A stretch of 64,000 nt of DNA from CAYRVX01 sp964427875 (GCA_964427875.1 CAYRVX010000001.1:76550-140549), one strand, 5' to 3'; shown: positions 11,101 to 19,289, counted from the first letter of the stretch. Translations and numbers: made by a program. Notes: generated by a model from the sequence alone, not told the origin.

Positions 11101-13726
11101 TCACGCCGTTCTCGTCGTCGCCGTCGACATCCAGGTCGTCGCCGGTGGCGTTGCCGTTCGGCTGGCCCTCCGGCTCGGCGTCCGGCATGTCGTTGGCATC
11201 GCCGAGCCACGGGCCGGCGATCACGTGGTTCGCGCCGTTGTGGATCGCCAGCGTCGGGTAGCCGGGCGCGGCCGTGCTGTCTGGCGCGTCGCCCCAGTCC
11301 AGCTCGACATCCTCGAACGTCAAGGCGAACGCCATGTCGATGGAATACCCCTCGTACCGATGGCCGTCCGGATAGCGCATCTCCTTCCAGTTCCTCGGCA
11401 GCTCGCTGCCTTGGTCCCAGACGGCATCGTCCATGAAGTGCTCCGGCCAGCGGCGCGTCTTCCAGCCGATCTGGCCGCCCAAGGTGTCCACCTGGACGTC
11501 GAGCCAGTAGATCACCGGCCTCTCGGGCGTGCCGGTCTGGACGAATATGTCATGGAAGGCCGGGTCAATATTGATGTCGATCCGCCATATCTCGTGATCC
11601 GCGCGCGGCATCAGGTCCCCCCTGGCCGGGTCCCACCAGTACTCGCCCTCGGGGACCTTGTAGTACAGGCTCTCGTCGAACTCTCCGTGGCTGAAGTCGC
11701 CCTCCCAAAGCAGATCGTCCGGCATGGAATACTGGTTGTCGGGGTCCGTCCCGCCCGGCCCGACGGGATCGTCGCTGTGGACGCTCAGGTGGATGTTCTC
11801 GATCTCGCCCACTGCGTCGTCCAGCCACGAGCACCACAGGTGCACGTCCGTCAGTTGGCTCGTGTCCGTGCACTCGAAGTCGTCGGCCAGCCAACGCCCC
11901 TCGTCCACGCGGATGTCCATTCCTTCGGGCGTGATGTCCGGCCACTGGACCCACTTGGTGTTCTCCGAAACGCCCTCGAGGATCCGGACCGCGTGGTCCT
12001 CGACTTCGCCGTCGGCGGCCCCGCCCGTCGGGGGAAGGTTGCTCCGGCTGTTGATCCGGAAGCGGGCGAAGGTCTGGCCGATCACCGAGCCCACCGGCGG
12101 CGTGACGGGGACCGTGTAGATCCCATCCGGCAGCGGGCCGGCCGTCAGGACCTTCTCGCTGGCGTCCCAGGTGTTGTCGGCGTTCCAGTCGATCCACCCA
12201 TCGACGTATGCCCCGCCGGGCATAGTGTTGCTGACCTCGTAGGTTATGTTCGCCGAGACGCCCTGTGTCAGCACGGGGATCTTCACGCCGTCCTCGTCGT
12301 CGTTGAGGTCGAGCGTGTCGTCGCCGGTGGCGTTGGCGTTCTGCTGGCCGTCCGGCTCGGCGTCCGGCATGTCGCCGGCGTCGCCCAGCCACGGGCCGCC
12401 GATGATATGATTGGCGCCGCCATGGATCGCCAGCGTGGGGTACCCGGGCGCCAGTTGCGGATCCGGCGCGTCGCCCCAGTCCAGCTCCTCCTGGGGCGGG
12501 TTCGGCACGAGCGTCATGGGGCCCAGGAAGAAGCCGCTCGGGTTGCCGCCCCCATCGAACAGCTCCGTCAGATCGTCGTTCGTGTACGTGTCGCCCGGCG
12601 CCGCGGGCTTGTGGTGGAGGACGCCGGCCAAGTGCTTCGGGGCCAGGGCGTGGAGCACCATGCCCTGGTCGGGGAGATCGATCTCGTAGGTGATGTCGAA
12701 GAAGCTCTCGACCCAGTAGCCTTCGTCGCTGAGGAAGGGCTGGACGTCCAGACGGCCGGGGTTGACGTTGACCCCCTCCTCCATTTCCCCGGGATGCCGC
12801 GGGCCGGTGTGAAGACGCACGTGGACCGTACCCAGCGACGAGTCGCCCGACAGGTCCATGTCCACCATTTCCGTCTGCACTTCATCCAGTTCGTCGCCGT
12901 CGTCGTCTCCCGCGTCGCCTTCCAGCGGCCCCTCGAAGTACACGTGCGTCTGGACCGGGCCGGTCAGCTCGACCGTCTCGTGGGTGCCATGCGGGTGGCG
13001 CAGGTCTATCTGCCCCCACGCGGCGTCGTAGTGGTCGATTTCGAGCGCATGGATGAGGACCTTGTAGTCCTCGACCTCGCCGTCGGCGGCCGGGCCTTCC
13101 GGTGAGCCCACGCCATTCGCGCTGATGCGGAAGCGCGCGAACGTCTCGCCGGTGCCGGTGCCCGCCGGGGGCATCACGAGGACCGGGTGCACGCCGGTGG
13201 CCAGCATGTGGGAGAAGACCAGCTCGGAGGGCTGCCAGATCTTGTCGCGGTTCCAGTCGAACCACGCCTCCACGACGGCCCGCCCGGCGGGCCCGCCCTG
13301 GACGGTCACCTGGGCCGCAGTCGCGAGCCCCTCGTACAGCGCGGGAATAATCACGCCGTCCTCGTCGTCGCCGTCAGGGTCCGTGTCGTCGCCTGTGGCG
13401 TCGGCGTTCGGCTGCCCGTCGCGATCGGAATCGACGAGATTGCCCAGCAGCGGCCCGCCTGCCACGATCACGTGGTTTGCGCCGTTGCTGATCGCCAATG
13501 TCGGGTAGCCCGCCCCGGTCCCGTCATCCGGCGCGTCGCCGAAGTCGAGCTCCTGCTTCGCCGCCTCGGATGCCGGGTCGGTCACGCCGAGATCCATCCC
13601 CGGACCCAACGGCGGCGCATGCGACAACAGCAGCCTCGCTTCCAGCGTCTCCAGGCCCGTCCAGGAGTGGATCGGCTCCAGAAAGCGGTGATCACCCGGT
13701 ATGATATCGTCCTTGCCTGAGAACAT
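5189..13726 (-). CDS. Giant LEPR-XLL / GEVED-repeat protein with dockerin-like C-terminus
   Basis: 2845 residues. The start is set by a strong Shine-Dalgarno (GGAGG, 6 bp from the ATG). LEPR-XLL-type motif at residues about 26-36 (LETLEARLLLS). Eight modules follow, each opening with GDAPD/GDAPE (near residues 63, 416, 810, 1173, 1573, 1746, 1976 and 2375) and closing with GEVEDH or GEVEDY (one is GETEDY); this is the GEVED domain layout. Asp-rich stretches such as DNDADGDDEDG look like calcium-binding loops. Another repeated unit (LTDVHLW.SWLDD..GEIEN) occurs three times, two of them identical. The C-terminus has an Ig-like domain and two dockerin-type repeats (INAIDLSYIWPHR and VNAIDLSATWPHR, about 2676-2736). 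Likely a secreted or surface adhesin or scaffold; the ligand is unknown. A paralogue fragment sits just upstream. Confidence 0.92.
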   Translation of the reverse strand: MFSGKDDIIPGDHRFLEPIHSWTGLETLEARLLLSHAPPLGPGMDLGVTDPASEAAKQELDFGDAPDDGTGAGYPTLAISNGANHVIVAGGPLLGNLVDSDRDGQPNADATGDDTDPDGDDEDGVIIPALYEGLATAAQVTVQGGPAGRAVVEAWFDWNRDKIWQPSELVFSHMLATGVHPVLVMPPAGTGTGETFARFRISANGVGSPEGPAADGEVEDYKVLIHALEIDHYDAAWGQIDLRHPHGTHETVELTGPVQTHVYFEGPLEGDAGDDDGDELDEVQTEMVDMDLSGDSSLGTVHVRLHTGPRHPGEMEEGVNVNPGRLDVQPFLSDEGYWVESFFDITYEIDLPDQGMVLHALAPKHLAGVLHHKPAAPGDTYTNDDLTELFDGGGNPSGFFLGPMTLVPNPPQEELDWGDAPDPQLAPGYPTLAIHGGANHIIGGPWLGDAGDMPDAEPDGQQNANATGDDTLDLNDDEDGVKIPVLTQGVSANITYEVSNTMPGGAYVDGWIDWNADNTWDASEKVLTAGPLPDGIYTVPVTPPVGSVIGQTFARFRINSRSNLPPTGGAADGEVEDHAVRILEGVSENTKWVQWPDITPEGMDIRVDEGRWLADDFECTDTSQLTDVHLWCSWLDDAVGEIENIHLSVHSDDPVGPGGTDPDNQYSMPDDLLWEGDFSHGEFDESLYYKVPEGEYWWDPARGDLMPRADHEIWRIDINIDPAFHDIFVQTGTPERPVIYWLDVQVDTLGGQIGWKTRRWPEHFMDDAVWDQGSELPRNWKEMRYPDGHRYEGYSIDMAFALTFEDVELDWGDAPDSTAAPGYPTLAIHNGANHVIAGPWLGDANDMPDAEPEGQPNGNATGDDLDVDGDDENGVSIPVLIQGGSANITYEVSNVMPGGAYVDGWIDWNGDNTWDAGEKVLTTGALPDGIYTFTVTPPAGSVVGQTFARFRINSRSNIGPTGGAADGEVEDYQVTIYQPEIDVFPNTWGQLTIEREVPDGSKIIIIDTLELRGFSQWQVFIGPDGQAADTDGDELDQVETEIVEMDLAGDSWMGPLTVNLYSTSPAPGEMEEMENNTPGTLDVQPFTPEGLVESFFDITYQFKPAEFKDQDPQILHTEVPLRYAAVISHKPPRAGESYVTVPGQSVELFDESGQPVGIRIIGGVYVSDPVWDFGDAPDDGSGLGYPTLAISNGACHVITADGPWLGDAADMPDAEPNGQPDPNALGDDNDADGDDEDGVKIPVLTQGQTASITYEVNGASLPPGGAYVDGWIDWNGDKTWDASEKVLTAGPLPDGIYTVPVTPPVGSVIGQTFARFRINSRSNLPPTGGAADGEVEDHAVRILEGVSENTKWVQWPDITPEGMDIRVDEGRWLADDFECTDTSQLTDVHLWCSWLDDAVGEIENIHLSVHSDDPVGPGGTDPDNQYSMPDDLLWEGDFSHGEFDESLYYKVPEGEYWWDPARGDLMPRADHEIWRIDINIDPAFHDIFVQTGTPERPVIYWLDVQVDTLGGQIGWKTRRWPEHFMDDAVWDYGIELPREWKEMRYPHGHPYHGLEDDSIDMAFALTFEEVELDFGDAPDDGTGAGYPTLAISNGANHAIAGPWLGGDTNSPDADPDGQPDPNALGDDNDADGDDEDGVNIPILTQGQPATITVEVNDGGTGIGGVLEAWIDWNGDKAWDASEIIHNTWLPGGVHPINVTPPAAAVVGQTFGRFRISTRGGLTWEGAAPDGEVEDHEVLIEESPKHELGDAPDSTNSFPPLTMTAYPDGTPARFPTVYQAGSPPHGPIHWNPDRVAFLGPGVTLENEADIGPDQDGPNNIDPPTGLPDQDGRDDGVHFPLNLTHAQWTTFDFDVTAVAMPPGNLLYVNVWFDWRRNGQWDDTPTLPDGTTAPEWAVQDQMIALPGPGIYTYTTDPFVVFQPHPNEGEPIWMRITLSEQPHVPSGTDPGTGGSGPVDGYEYGETEDYCVEDYIEDEIDFGDAPEIPGAASYPTTLANNGARHIIGGPWLGDDTDSPDADPDGQPDLNALGDDNDADGDDEDGVTVSPLAAGQRGAVMVRINDGAGGGGAGGAYLDAWIDFNGDKVWQAVEQIPSGWLSHGPHILIFPVPAGSAVGQTFGRFRVNSRGPGLAPTGPAPDGEVEDHEFWIHELPDNTKWVQWPDLTPHGIDIKVDGTEPRRVLADDFLCTQNSLLTDVHLWGSWLDDRIGEIENVHLSIHADDPRGPGGMRPDNDWSMPGELLWEDDLAPDAVELFYELPEYREWWWDPMSGVLLRDGDSQVWRIDIKIDPAGAFRQYGTPEEPRIYWLDVNVDTLGGEFGWKTRQFPDHFADDAVWWDGQNWRDLHYPADHPYGGSDPSSVDMAFMLTFEEIPDNLDFGDAPESVTGPAGYPTLAWHNGARHIIGGPWLGDDTDSPDADPDGQPDPLALGDDTWDLNDDEDGVSIPRLTQGHAGVICVEVNDGGSGTGGFLDAWIDWNGNRNWELGEQIFAGWLRDGIHMIPVTVPVRPAIGQTFGRFRISLNGGLAPTGPAPDGEVEDHEVIIIEDTVPPTLDAWYSAVVHGHGVGEVVLQIPDTGDFSEPRVLGVSKLRLEFSEAVDPASFAAASVRMAGNDADGNPVDLTGIAVTASAPGDHTVGIIQFAPALPDIARYIVQVDGVTDVVGNPLAGDNNRVFTALIGDAKEDLRINAIDLSYIWPHRTTLIDGVSEDQTRSDVTSDGRVNAIDLSATWPHRGENMYGVPDPVPPPKLGGVASALLTEDALAEAAAFAAISGEGPMDSASGPMDSTAAPAAVRPAGNVATAAPAGVAGVATVPVETGALEVSGETPPAGAGVLDVLSLSGLLPLPL
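9147..9841 (-). repeat. Copy B of a 695-bp perfect duplication inside the GEVED gene
   Basis: Base-for-base identical to 11427-12121 (offset 2280 bp). The match ends at single mismatches at 9146/11426 and 9842/12122. It encodes residues about 1296-1527: the end of a GEVED module plus the LTDVHLW unit. Confidence 0.95.
11427..12121 (-). repeat. Copy A of a 695-bp perfect duplication inside the GEVED gene
   Basis: Identical to 9147-9841, in frame and in the same orientation. It encodes residues about 536-767. A third, clearly diverged version of the same unit lies at about 6610-7280, so the identity of the first two reflects recent duplication or gene conversion. Confidence 0.95.
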
Positions 13727-13975
13727 GACCTGCCTCCTCTCCTTATCCTAGCCACCCGACCCCGACGCAGCGCACAGATCCACGTTAGCCCGTTGGGGCA
13801 GGGCTGGGATGGCGACCTCGCAAGAGAACTCAGAATAGAGTTGTCAGCATCACTCCAGAGTTAAACTAATTCCATGGAATCTTACCCGCAAACGGCCGGA
13901 AATTCAAGAAGAACTTGCGCGCACTCGTCGATATCCCAGGCGCGGCCGTGTGGGCATCGGCGGGACTCGCGCTGG

Positions 13976-14724
13976 TCAGGCTGGCAGCCCTTTGGGCGGC
14001 GCTCGTGCCCGGGCGTCTCCGCCGCCATCGCGGGAGATGCCCGCAAGTGCGGCCGCGTCCGCCAGCGCATCGCCCCACGTTCCCGCGCCGCGGCCAGCCC
14101 GCCGACCTGGTTGCCGTTGACGCCGCCGGCCAGGTTGCCGCCGTCGCATTATGAGCGTAGATGCCGCCGCCCGAGCCGCCGGGGATGTCGTCGCTGTCGG
14201 CGACGTCGTAGGGATCCTCGGCCAGCGCGAGGCCGTCACGAGCACAATCGAGACGGCCAGAATGACAGTCCCTCGGGGGCGAGGGAAAGCGGCGTCAAGC
14301 CGCCGCACTCCAAAGCCGCTCCGCGGCTGAAGTCACGGGGCCCTGGTCACTGCAATCCCTGGTTGCGCCCGAGGCCCGCAATGCGCCTACGAGAGGGAAG
14401 TGGATACCCCATTTGCCAGTAACCCCGGGCCCGTTCACGAGCCTTTGCAGGCCACGGCCGTTGGCTCGGGTTAAGCGTTGGTCCCGTCGGGGCGGCCTTG
14501 CCTGGCCCGAGACGGTCTCGCTCCAGCGTGCCGCCGTGGAGCAGGATGGTCTCCTCGCCGGCATCCGGGTCAGCATGGGCCGGCTGAATCGCTTCAGGGG
14601 GCCTCGCACGGTTGTCGTCGATGATCGCGTCTGCCGCGACGTGGGTCGTGCTGGGCAGCAGCCGCGTCTCAAGTGGCTCGAGGATTGGGGCGTCTTTCGC
14701 CACAGCCAGGTCTGCCCTCTCCAT
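13976..14724 (-). pseudogene. Decayed LEPR-XLL surface-protein gene
   Basis: An ATG at 14724 opens a reading frame whose first 25 residues contain a clear LEPR-XLL motif (LEPLETRLLPS). It stops after 125 residues at 14347 with no further recognisable domain. Beyond the stop, fragments of Asp/Gly-rich coding-like sequence continue in other frames (for example DPYDVADSDDIPGGSGGG around 14160-14210 and GGNLAGGVNGNQVGG around 14100-14150). The remaining bases of 13727-14974 show no gene. The best reading is the remnant of a third LEPR-XLL protein broken by deletions and frameshifts. The lower boundary is approximate. Confidence 0.55.
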
Positions 14725-14974
14725 GGTTACCTGCTATTGCGTTCACTCGTCCGGGCTTGGAGATTCAGGGAAGTGCACCACTGGAGGAACGAGAAGGCCC
14801 GACCGGACCACAGGGTTCCGTCCTCCTTGGAACTTCTGGGGACTATACGACGGTTTGGGGGAATGTGAAGTTGTTGACGAAGTGCGTTACGGGTGTTGGC
14901 TTGCGATCGCCCGCCCACGTGGTAGGATCGCTGCGAATGGCCCAAGAGGACCCGCAAGATCAAGGAGACCTGTC

Positions 14975-16444
14975 ATGCAAGAGAGTCGATGTGCCGCCAA
15001 GTGCCCCGGTCGTCACGTGCTGAGCCGCCGCGTCTTTCTGGGCGGGGCGGCGGGGATCGTGGGTTCGGCCATGCTGAACGGCTGCGAAGAGGTGACGCTG
15101 CGCGAGCCGATCGCCCCGATCCGCCTGGACGGCCCGGCGTCAAAGTGTGTCCCAACCCTCATGGTGGCCTTCGTCCGCCGCAAGGGCGAGTACGGAATGT
15201 GGTGGCCGGGCCAGGTCTACGACGGCAAGGCCGCGCGGAAGATGTACACACGCAAGATCCGCCAGACCGCCGAGAAGCTGAAGATGAAGCTGGCCCTCCG
15301 CCCGGAGCCCATCTACAGCAACGCCGAGGGGGACGCCTGGATCGGCGAGGCCGCCGCCGCCAAGCCCGACGGGCTGCTCGTGGTCCTCCTGGATCGCCAG
15401 CGGCACGCCTGGCCGACGGCGAACAAGGCCATCGACAGCGGGATTCCGACGGTCGTCTTCTCCCCGATCGGCTCGTCGTTCACGACGAACACGGCCAGGC
15501 CGTCGGCCAAGAGCGGCTGCGTCATCTACTCCACCGACGACTTCAGCCAGCCGGCGTACGGCATGAAGATGATCCACGCCATGGCGAAGATGCGCGCGAC
15601 GCGGTGCATCGTGCTGAGGGGCCGGTCGCGCCGGGACACCGAGCTGGCCGACCTGGGCATCAAGCTGCGGTACGTGCCGGCCAAGGCGTTCCTGGACCTC
15701 TACAACGCCACGCCGGAAACCGACAAGATGCGGGCCCTCGCCGAGGAGTACCTGCGAAACGCGCGGAAGGTCGTGGGGGCCAGCCGTCAGGACGCGATCA
15801 ACGGCGCCAGGGGGTACGTGACGGCCCGGAAGCTCCTCCAGGCCGAAGACGGCGACGCCATCACCATGGACTGCCTCGGGGCGCTGGGAAGGAGCAAGGT
15901 CTCGCTGCCGTGCCTGGCGTGGTCGCGCCTGAACGACGAAGGCGTTCCCGCCGCCTGCGAGGCGGACCTCGGCGCCGTGGCCACGCACACGATCGTGCAG
16001 TACCTCTTCGACCGCCCGGGCTTTCAGCAGGACCCGGTGGCCGAGACGGCCCGGCGGGCGATCGTCGGCGCCCACTGCACCTGCGCGACCCGCCTGAACG
16101 GCTTCGACCGCCCGCCCGAGCCGTTCGACATACGTCACCACCACGGCGAGCGAGACGCCGTGCCGCGGACGTTATGGCGCGTCGGCCAAGTGGTGACGTC
16201 GGCCGACGTCCTGCCGGGCAAGCAGCCCAAGGGCTCACAGATGCTGATCTCCTCCGGGCGCGTGCTCGAGAACGTCAACGTTCCGCCCGCCGGCGGGTGC
16301 GTCGTGTCGGTCATGGTGAAGTTCGACGGCGTCCAGGACGTGCTGACCTATCCCGGCTTCCACCAGATCTTCTTCTACGGCGACTACAAGCAGCAGTTGG
16401 TCGATTTCTGCCGCCTGTGCCGTATCGAGCCGGTGGTCGTCTGA
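14975..16444 (+). CDS. Tat-exported protein, sugar-isomerase-like fold (putative)
   Basis: 489 residues from the ATG at 14975, behind AAGGAGA. The frame is open upstream, but this start puts a twin-arginine signal (SRRVFLGG followed by a hydrophobic stretch) at residues about 17-40. The C-terminal half has SRLNDEGVPAACEADLG and AHCTCATRLNG. These recall the C-terminal region of L-fucose/L-arabinose isomerases (an Arg/Asn segment, then CEGD-like residues), and the upstream part has alternating Rossmann-like strands. No exact enzymatic role is claimed. The gene is convergent with a homologue that ends 42 bp away. It is probably periplasmic after folded export. Confidence 0.82.
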   Translation: MQESRCAAKCPGRHVLSRRVFLGGAAGIVGSAMLNGCEEVTLREPIAPIRLDGPASKCVPTLMVAFVRRKGEYGMWWPGQVYDGKAARKMYTRKIRQTAEKLKMKLALRPEPIYSNAEGDAWIGEAAAAKPDGLLVVLLDRQRHAWPTANKAIDSGIPTVVFSPIGSSFTTNTARPSAKSGCVIYSTDDFSQPAYGMKMIHAMAKMRATRCIVLRGRSRRDTELADLGIKLRYVPAKAFLDLYNATPETDKMRALAEEYLRNARKVVGASRQDAINGARGYVTARKLLQAEDGDAITMDCLGALGRSKVSLPCLAWSRLNDEGVPAACEADLGAVATHTIVQYLFDRPGFQQDPVAETARRAIVGAHCTCATRLNGFDRPPEPFDIRHHHGERDAVPRTLWRVGQVVTSADVLPGKQPKGSQMLISSGRVLENVNVPPAGGCVVSVMVKFDGVQDVLTYPGFHQIFFYGDYKQQLVDFCRLCRIEPVVV

Positions 16445-16486
16445 TTCGCGCCGCGTTCCAAGGCTTCGAGCGGAGCGGCTGGACGG

Positions 16487-17920
16487 TCAGCCTTCCTGCA
16501 CGACCTTGAATCCCATCAGGACGCCGAGGTTCCTGATGTCCTGGAGGTGGTCGCCGTAGAAGACATCGCGGTGAAGCAGCGCCATCGTCCCGCCCTTGAG
16601 TATGCCGGCGCCCCAGTTGTGGAACATCTTGCGGGCGTCGGCCACCTCGGTCCAGAACTGGGTGCGGCAGCCCAGCTCGTCGTGCGTGATCCGAAAGATC
16701 TTGGCGGTCGAGATCAGCATCGTGTCGAGGTTGATGAACTTCGCGCACGTCACCACCTGCCCGATTCGCTGCTCCACGTCGAGCGAGACCCCTCGCTCGC
16801 TGTCGCTCTGCGTGCGAATGGTGAAGGGCAGGCGCTTGCCGGCCGGGCCGTCCATCTTGGTCGCGCACGTGCAGTGGAAGTGGATCAGCGCGTTTGTGGC
16901 CGTGTCGAAGACCGGGTCGCTGACGAAGCCGGGGATCCCGAAGGCGTACTTGAAGATGAGCATGGTGAGCGTGGAGTCCGCGTCGCCCTCGCAGACTCCC
17001 ACGAGTCCCAGGTCGTTCAGCCTGCTGTAGGTCAGGCAGCACTTGGCCGGCGCGCCCATGCAATGCGAGCTTGCCGTGGCCTGAGCCCGGTACTTGGTCA
17101 TGAGGTCCTTCATCGCCAGGTACAGCCGCGCCGAGTTGATGATCTCCTCGCGCTTGGGCTCGACGATCTTCTTTGCCTGGCTGATCCAGTGCTCCTGGGC
17201 CTCGGCCTCGGCGGCCTTGAGATCGACGGCCTGGTGCGCCGCCATGACCAGCTTGTTGTCGATCTGGATGACCTCCGCGCCGAGTCGTTCGGTGACCTGC
17301 TTGCCCGAGCAGGCGGCGGCGGTTCCCCTGGGCCCGCCGACGCGGAGGATCCGCGTGTGCCGCAGGTGCGGCGCGACGCGCATCAGCCCCGCCACCCGGT
17401 CGATCTCCCCCCAGTCGCTGGTCGGCAGGAGGATGACCTTCTTGCCGGCCTTCTGCCACTGCGGGAAGTACATCCACCCGTGCCCGCTGAACGGCTGGGA
17501 GAAGACCGCCGTCGGCACGCCGGTGTCGATGATCTGGTCCATCGCCCTCTTCGGCGCGCCTCCCCCGTGGCCGGACAGGTGAAACAGCAGCGCGCCGTCG
17601 GCGCCCTTGAGCTTGGGCAGAACCGCCTCGGCCTTCTCCGGGGGGATCAGCTCGCCGCCCACGAACTTGACGTCGCCGAGCTTGCGCTCCACCTTGGCGA
17701 GGTACTTGTCGAATTTCTCGATCTCGGCCTTCGGCCGGGAGAGATAGATCCCGCCGGTCCTGCCAATGTAGACTTTGTGGATCTTGACGTCCGGGAGCTT
17801 GGGCGGCCATTCCTCGGCCTCGGCCGCCCGCGCGGTCTGCCTGCCTAACGGCCCGGCCAGCACCATGCCCGCCGCCGCGGTGCTTCCAAGAAACTCTCGT
17901 CGTGTCAGCGACTTGCTCAT
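16487..17920 (-). CDS. Tat-exported protein, homologue of the convergent neighbour
   Basis: 477 residues, ATG at 17920 with AAAGGAG upstream. Twin-arginine signal TRREFLGS at residues 6-13. It shares the layout of the 14975-16444 product: a substrate-domain-like first half, then YSRLNDLGLVGVCEGD and HFHCTCATKMDG. CEGD is close to the Glu/Asp metal-ligand region of sugar isomerases, which supports but does not prove an isomerase-type fold. The two genes are diverged paralogues arranged tail to tail. The gene has its own sigma70-type promoter, so it is probably expressed separately from the beta-helix gene upstream. Confidence 0.83.
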   Translation of the reverse strand: MSKSLTRREFLGSTAAAGMVLAGPLGRQTARAAEAEEWPPKLPDVKIHKVYIGRTGGIYLSRPKAEIEKFDKYLAKVERKLGDVKFVGGELIPPEKAEAVLPKLKGADGALLFHLSGHGGGAPKRAMDQIIDTGVPTAVFSQPFSGHGWMYFPQWQKAGKKVILLPTSDWGEIDRVAGLMRVAPHLRHTRILRVGGPRGTAAACSGKQVTERLGAEVIQIDNKLVMAAHQAVDLKAAEAEAQEHWISQAKKIVEPKREEIINSARLYLAMKDLMTKYRAQATASSHCMGAPAKCCLTYSRLNDLGLVGVCEGDADSTLTMLIFKYAFGIPGFVSDPVFDTATNALIHFHCTCATKMDGPAGKRLPFTIRTQSDSERGVSLDVEQRIGQVVTCAKFINLDTMLISTAKIFRITHDELGCRTQFWTEVADARKMFHNWGAGILKGGTMALLHRDVFYGDHLQDIRNLGVLMGFKVVQEG

Positions 17921-17989
17921 GATTCGCTCCTTTGCTCAAAGAGGAGGACGGTCGGTTCGATTCGGCGTCTACGGCAGCAACTCACTGGA

Positions 17990-18018
17990 ATGATAACTCC
18001 CCGGGCCCGAGCCGACAA
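17990..18018 (-). promoter_or_regulatory. Promoter for the Tat-exported protein at 17920
   Basis: Minus strand: TTGTCG (18013-18018), a 17-bp spacer, TATCAT (17990-17995). It lies 70 bp upstream of the ATG. Confidence 0.5.
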
Positions 18019-18049
18019 CCGTTGAGCTCCTCGTCGGCCCACCTTTCCA

Positions 18050-19162
18050 TCACCTGGTCGGTTTCGTCGGCTGCGTGGCGCGGCCGGCGCCGAAGCGGTT
18101 GTCGGAGCTCTTGACGTTGCCCTTGGCGTTGGTCTGCCGGACGGCCGCGGACGGGCGAGCGTGCAGGAACCAGTTATGGTGGATCTCGGCGAGCTTTTCG
18201 GGCCGGCCCCGGATGACCACGGCGGGGACGTGGACGGCCCGGAAGGTGTTGTGGTGGATCCGGATCCACGTGCCGGCGACGTCGGTGCCGTCTTTGCGGT
18301 CGCGCCCGCCGTGCATGTCGAAGCTGTGGCTGTTGGCGTGCGGGCCGACGAGGTTGTACCTGGCCTCGTAGCTCGTGCCGCACCGGCCGGTGCCGGCGAT
18401 ATGGTGGCGGCAGTAGTCGAACAGGTTCCCCTCGATGAGCGCAGCGGCTTCGTTCAGGCACACGCCGTATCCCAGGCCCAGCCGCTGGCAGTGGTGGATG
18501 TGGTTGTGGTGAACGTGGGCCCCGGCGGCGCCCTTCCGCAGGTAGACGGCCGCGTGGCTCCAGCCGGACAGCTCGCAGTTGTCCACCTCCAGCCTCGCGT
18601 GGCTGCACCGGATGCCGTCGGAGGTGGGAAAGGCGTAGTAGCCCTTGCGCCCGCCTTCTCTCAGGCGGCGGCGCAGCTCCTTCTCGCGGATTTCCGGGTC
18701 GGGGCCGCGAATCCGCAGGCCTGCGATCCGCACGCCCTGGCCGGCGATTTGAAACAGCGGATTCGTCTTGAGCTCGTCGCTGAAGATGAGTCCGCCGGCG
18801 GAGCCGTCCCTGCCCCGCCCGCTCGCCAGCGTCACCCCGCCGGGAATCTTCAACACGAGCTTCTTCTCCCGCACGTGCGGCGTCAGGTCGATCTTTGCCT
18901 GGTCGAGCACGTAGACGACCTGCCCGGCCGCCGCCTTGGCCAACGCGGCGATCAGATCCTGGGCCGTCCGGACGCGGAAGTCGCCTTTCTCCACCAGCCG
19001 GCTGTAGGTCTTGCCTCCGCCGATGGGATTGCCCGTGGGGTTGGTCTCCGCGCCGAAGGTTTCCCTGGCCTCGCCGGCCCGGGCGGCACCCGCGAGCAGG
19101 CCGCTGCTGAAGCACGCAGCGATCACCGTTGCCGACAGCACAACACGCATCGGTTGGTTCAT
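18050..19162 (-). CDS. Secreted right-handed beta-helix protein (pectate-lyase-like)
   Basis: 370 residues from the ATG at 19162; a GTG 36 bp further upstream is in frame but would put 12 polar residues before the signal peptide. N-terminal signal peptide (MRVVLSATVIAACFSSGLLA...). The mature part begins with the GGKTYSRLV / VRTAQDLIAAL region typical of pectate-lyase-like proteins, then the GGVTLASGRG core and successive turns with HVHHNHIHHC, SHSFDMHGGRDR and IRIHHNTFRAVHVPAVVIRG. The pattern matches polysaccharide-lyase family 1-like parallel beta-helices. The order of the Asp ligands could not be mapped by eye, so the substrate is open. It fits the other glycan-active enzymes in the window. 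Confidence 0.78.
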   Translation of the reverse strand: MNQPMRVVLSATVIAACFSSGLLAGAARAGEARETFGAETNPTGNPIGGGKTYSRLVEKGDFRVRTAQDLIAALAKAAAGQVVYVLDQAKIDLTPHVREKKLVLKIPGGVTLASGRGRDGSAGGLIFSDELKTNPLFQIAGQGVRIAGLRIRGPDPEIREKELRRRLREGGRKGYYAFPTSDGIRCSHARLEVDNCELSGWSHAAVYLRKGAAGAHVHHNHIHHCQRLGLGYGVCLNEAAALIEGNLFDYCRHHIAGTGRCGTSYEARYNLVGPHANSHSFDMHGGRDRKDGTDVAGTWIRIHHNTFRAVHVPAVVIRGRPEKLAEIHHNWFLHARPSAAVRQTNAKGNVKSSDNRFGAGRATQPTKPTR

Positions 19163-19289
19163 GTTGTGTCCTGTACTCGTCAGGAGGAGACACTCCACCT
19201 CGCCATGAGAATACGTCGCCCTCCATGGCCATTCAACGCAGCTTGGCTGCCCTTCGCAGGGAAGATGGCCGGCCGAGGTGATGGAACTG

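Noticed and set aside
7079..13105. 2008-residue plus-strand open frame over the GEVED gene
   Set aside because: Its repeats mirror the minus-strand GEVED modules; no domain of its own and no ribosome-binding site.
14612..14974. N-terminal extension of the Tat-exported protein at 14975
   Set aside because: The frame is open upstream, but a Shine-Dalgarno precedes the ATG at 14975 and the Tat signal directly follows it.
17940..17990. tRNA-like GGTTCGATTC near 17953
   Set aside because: The T-stem does not pair and no D-arm, anticodon arm or acceptor stem could be formed around it.
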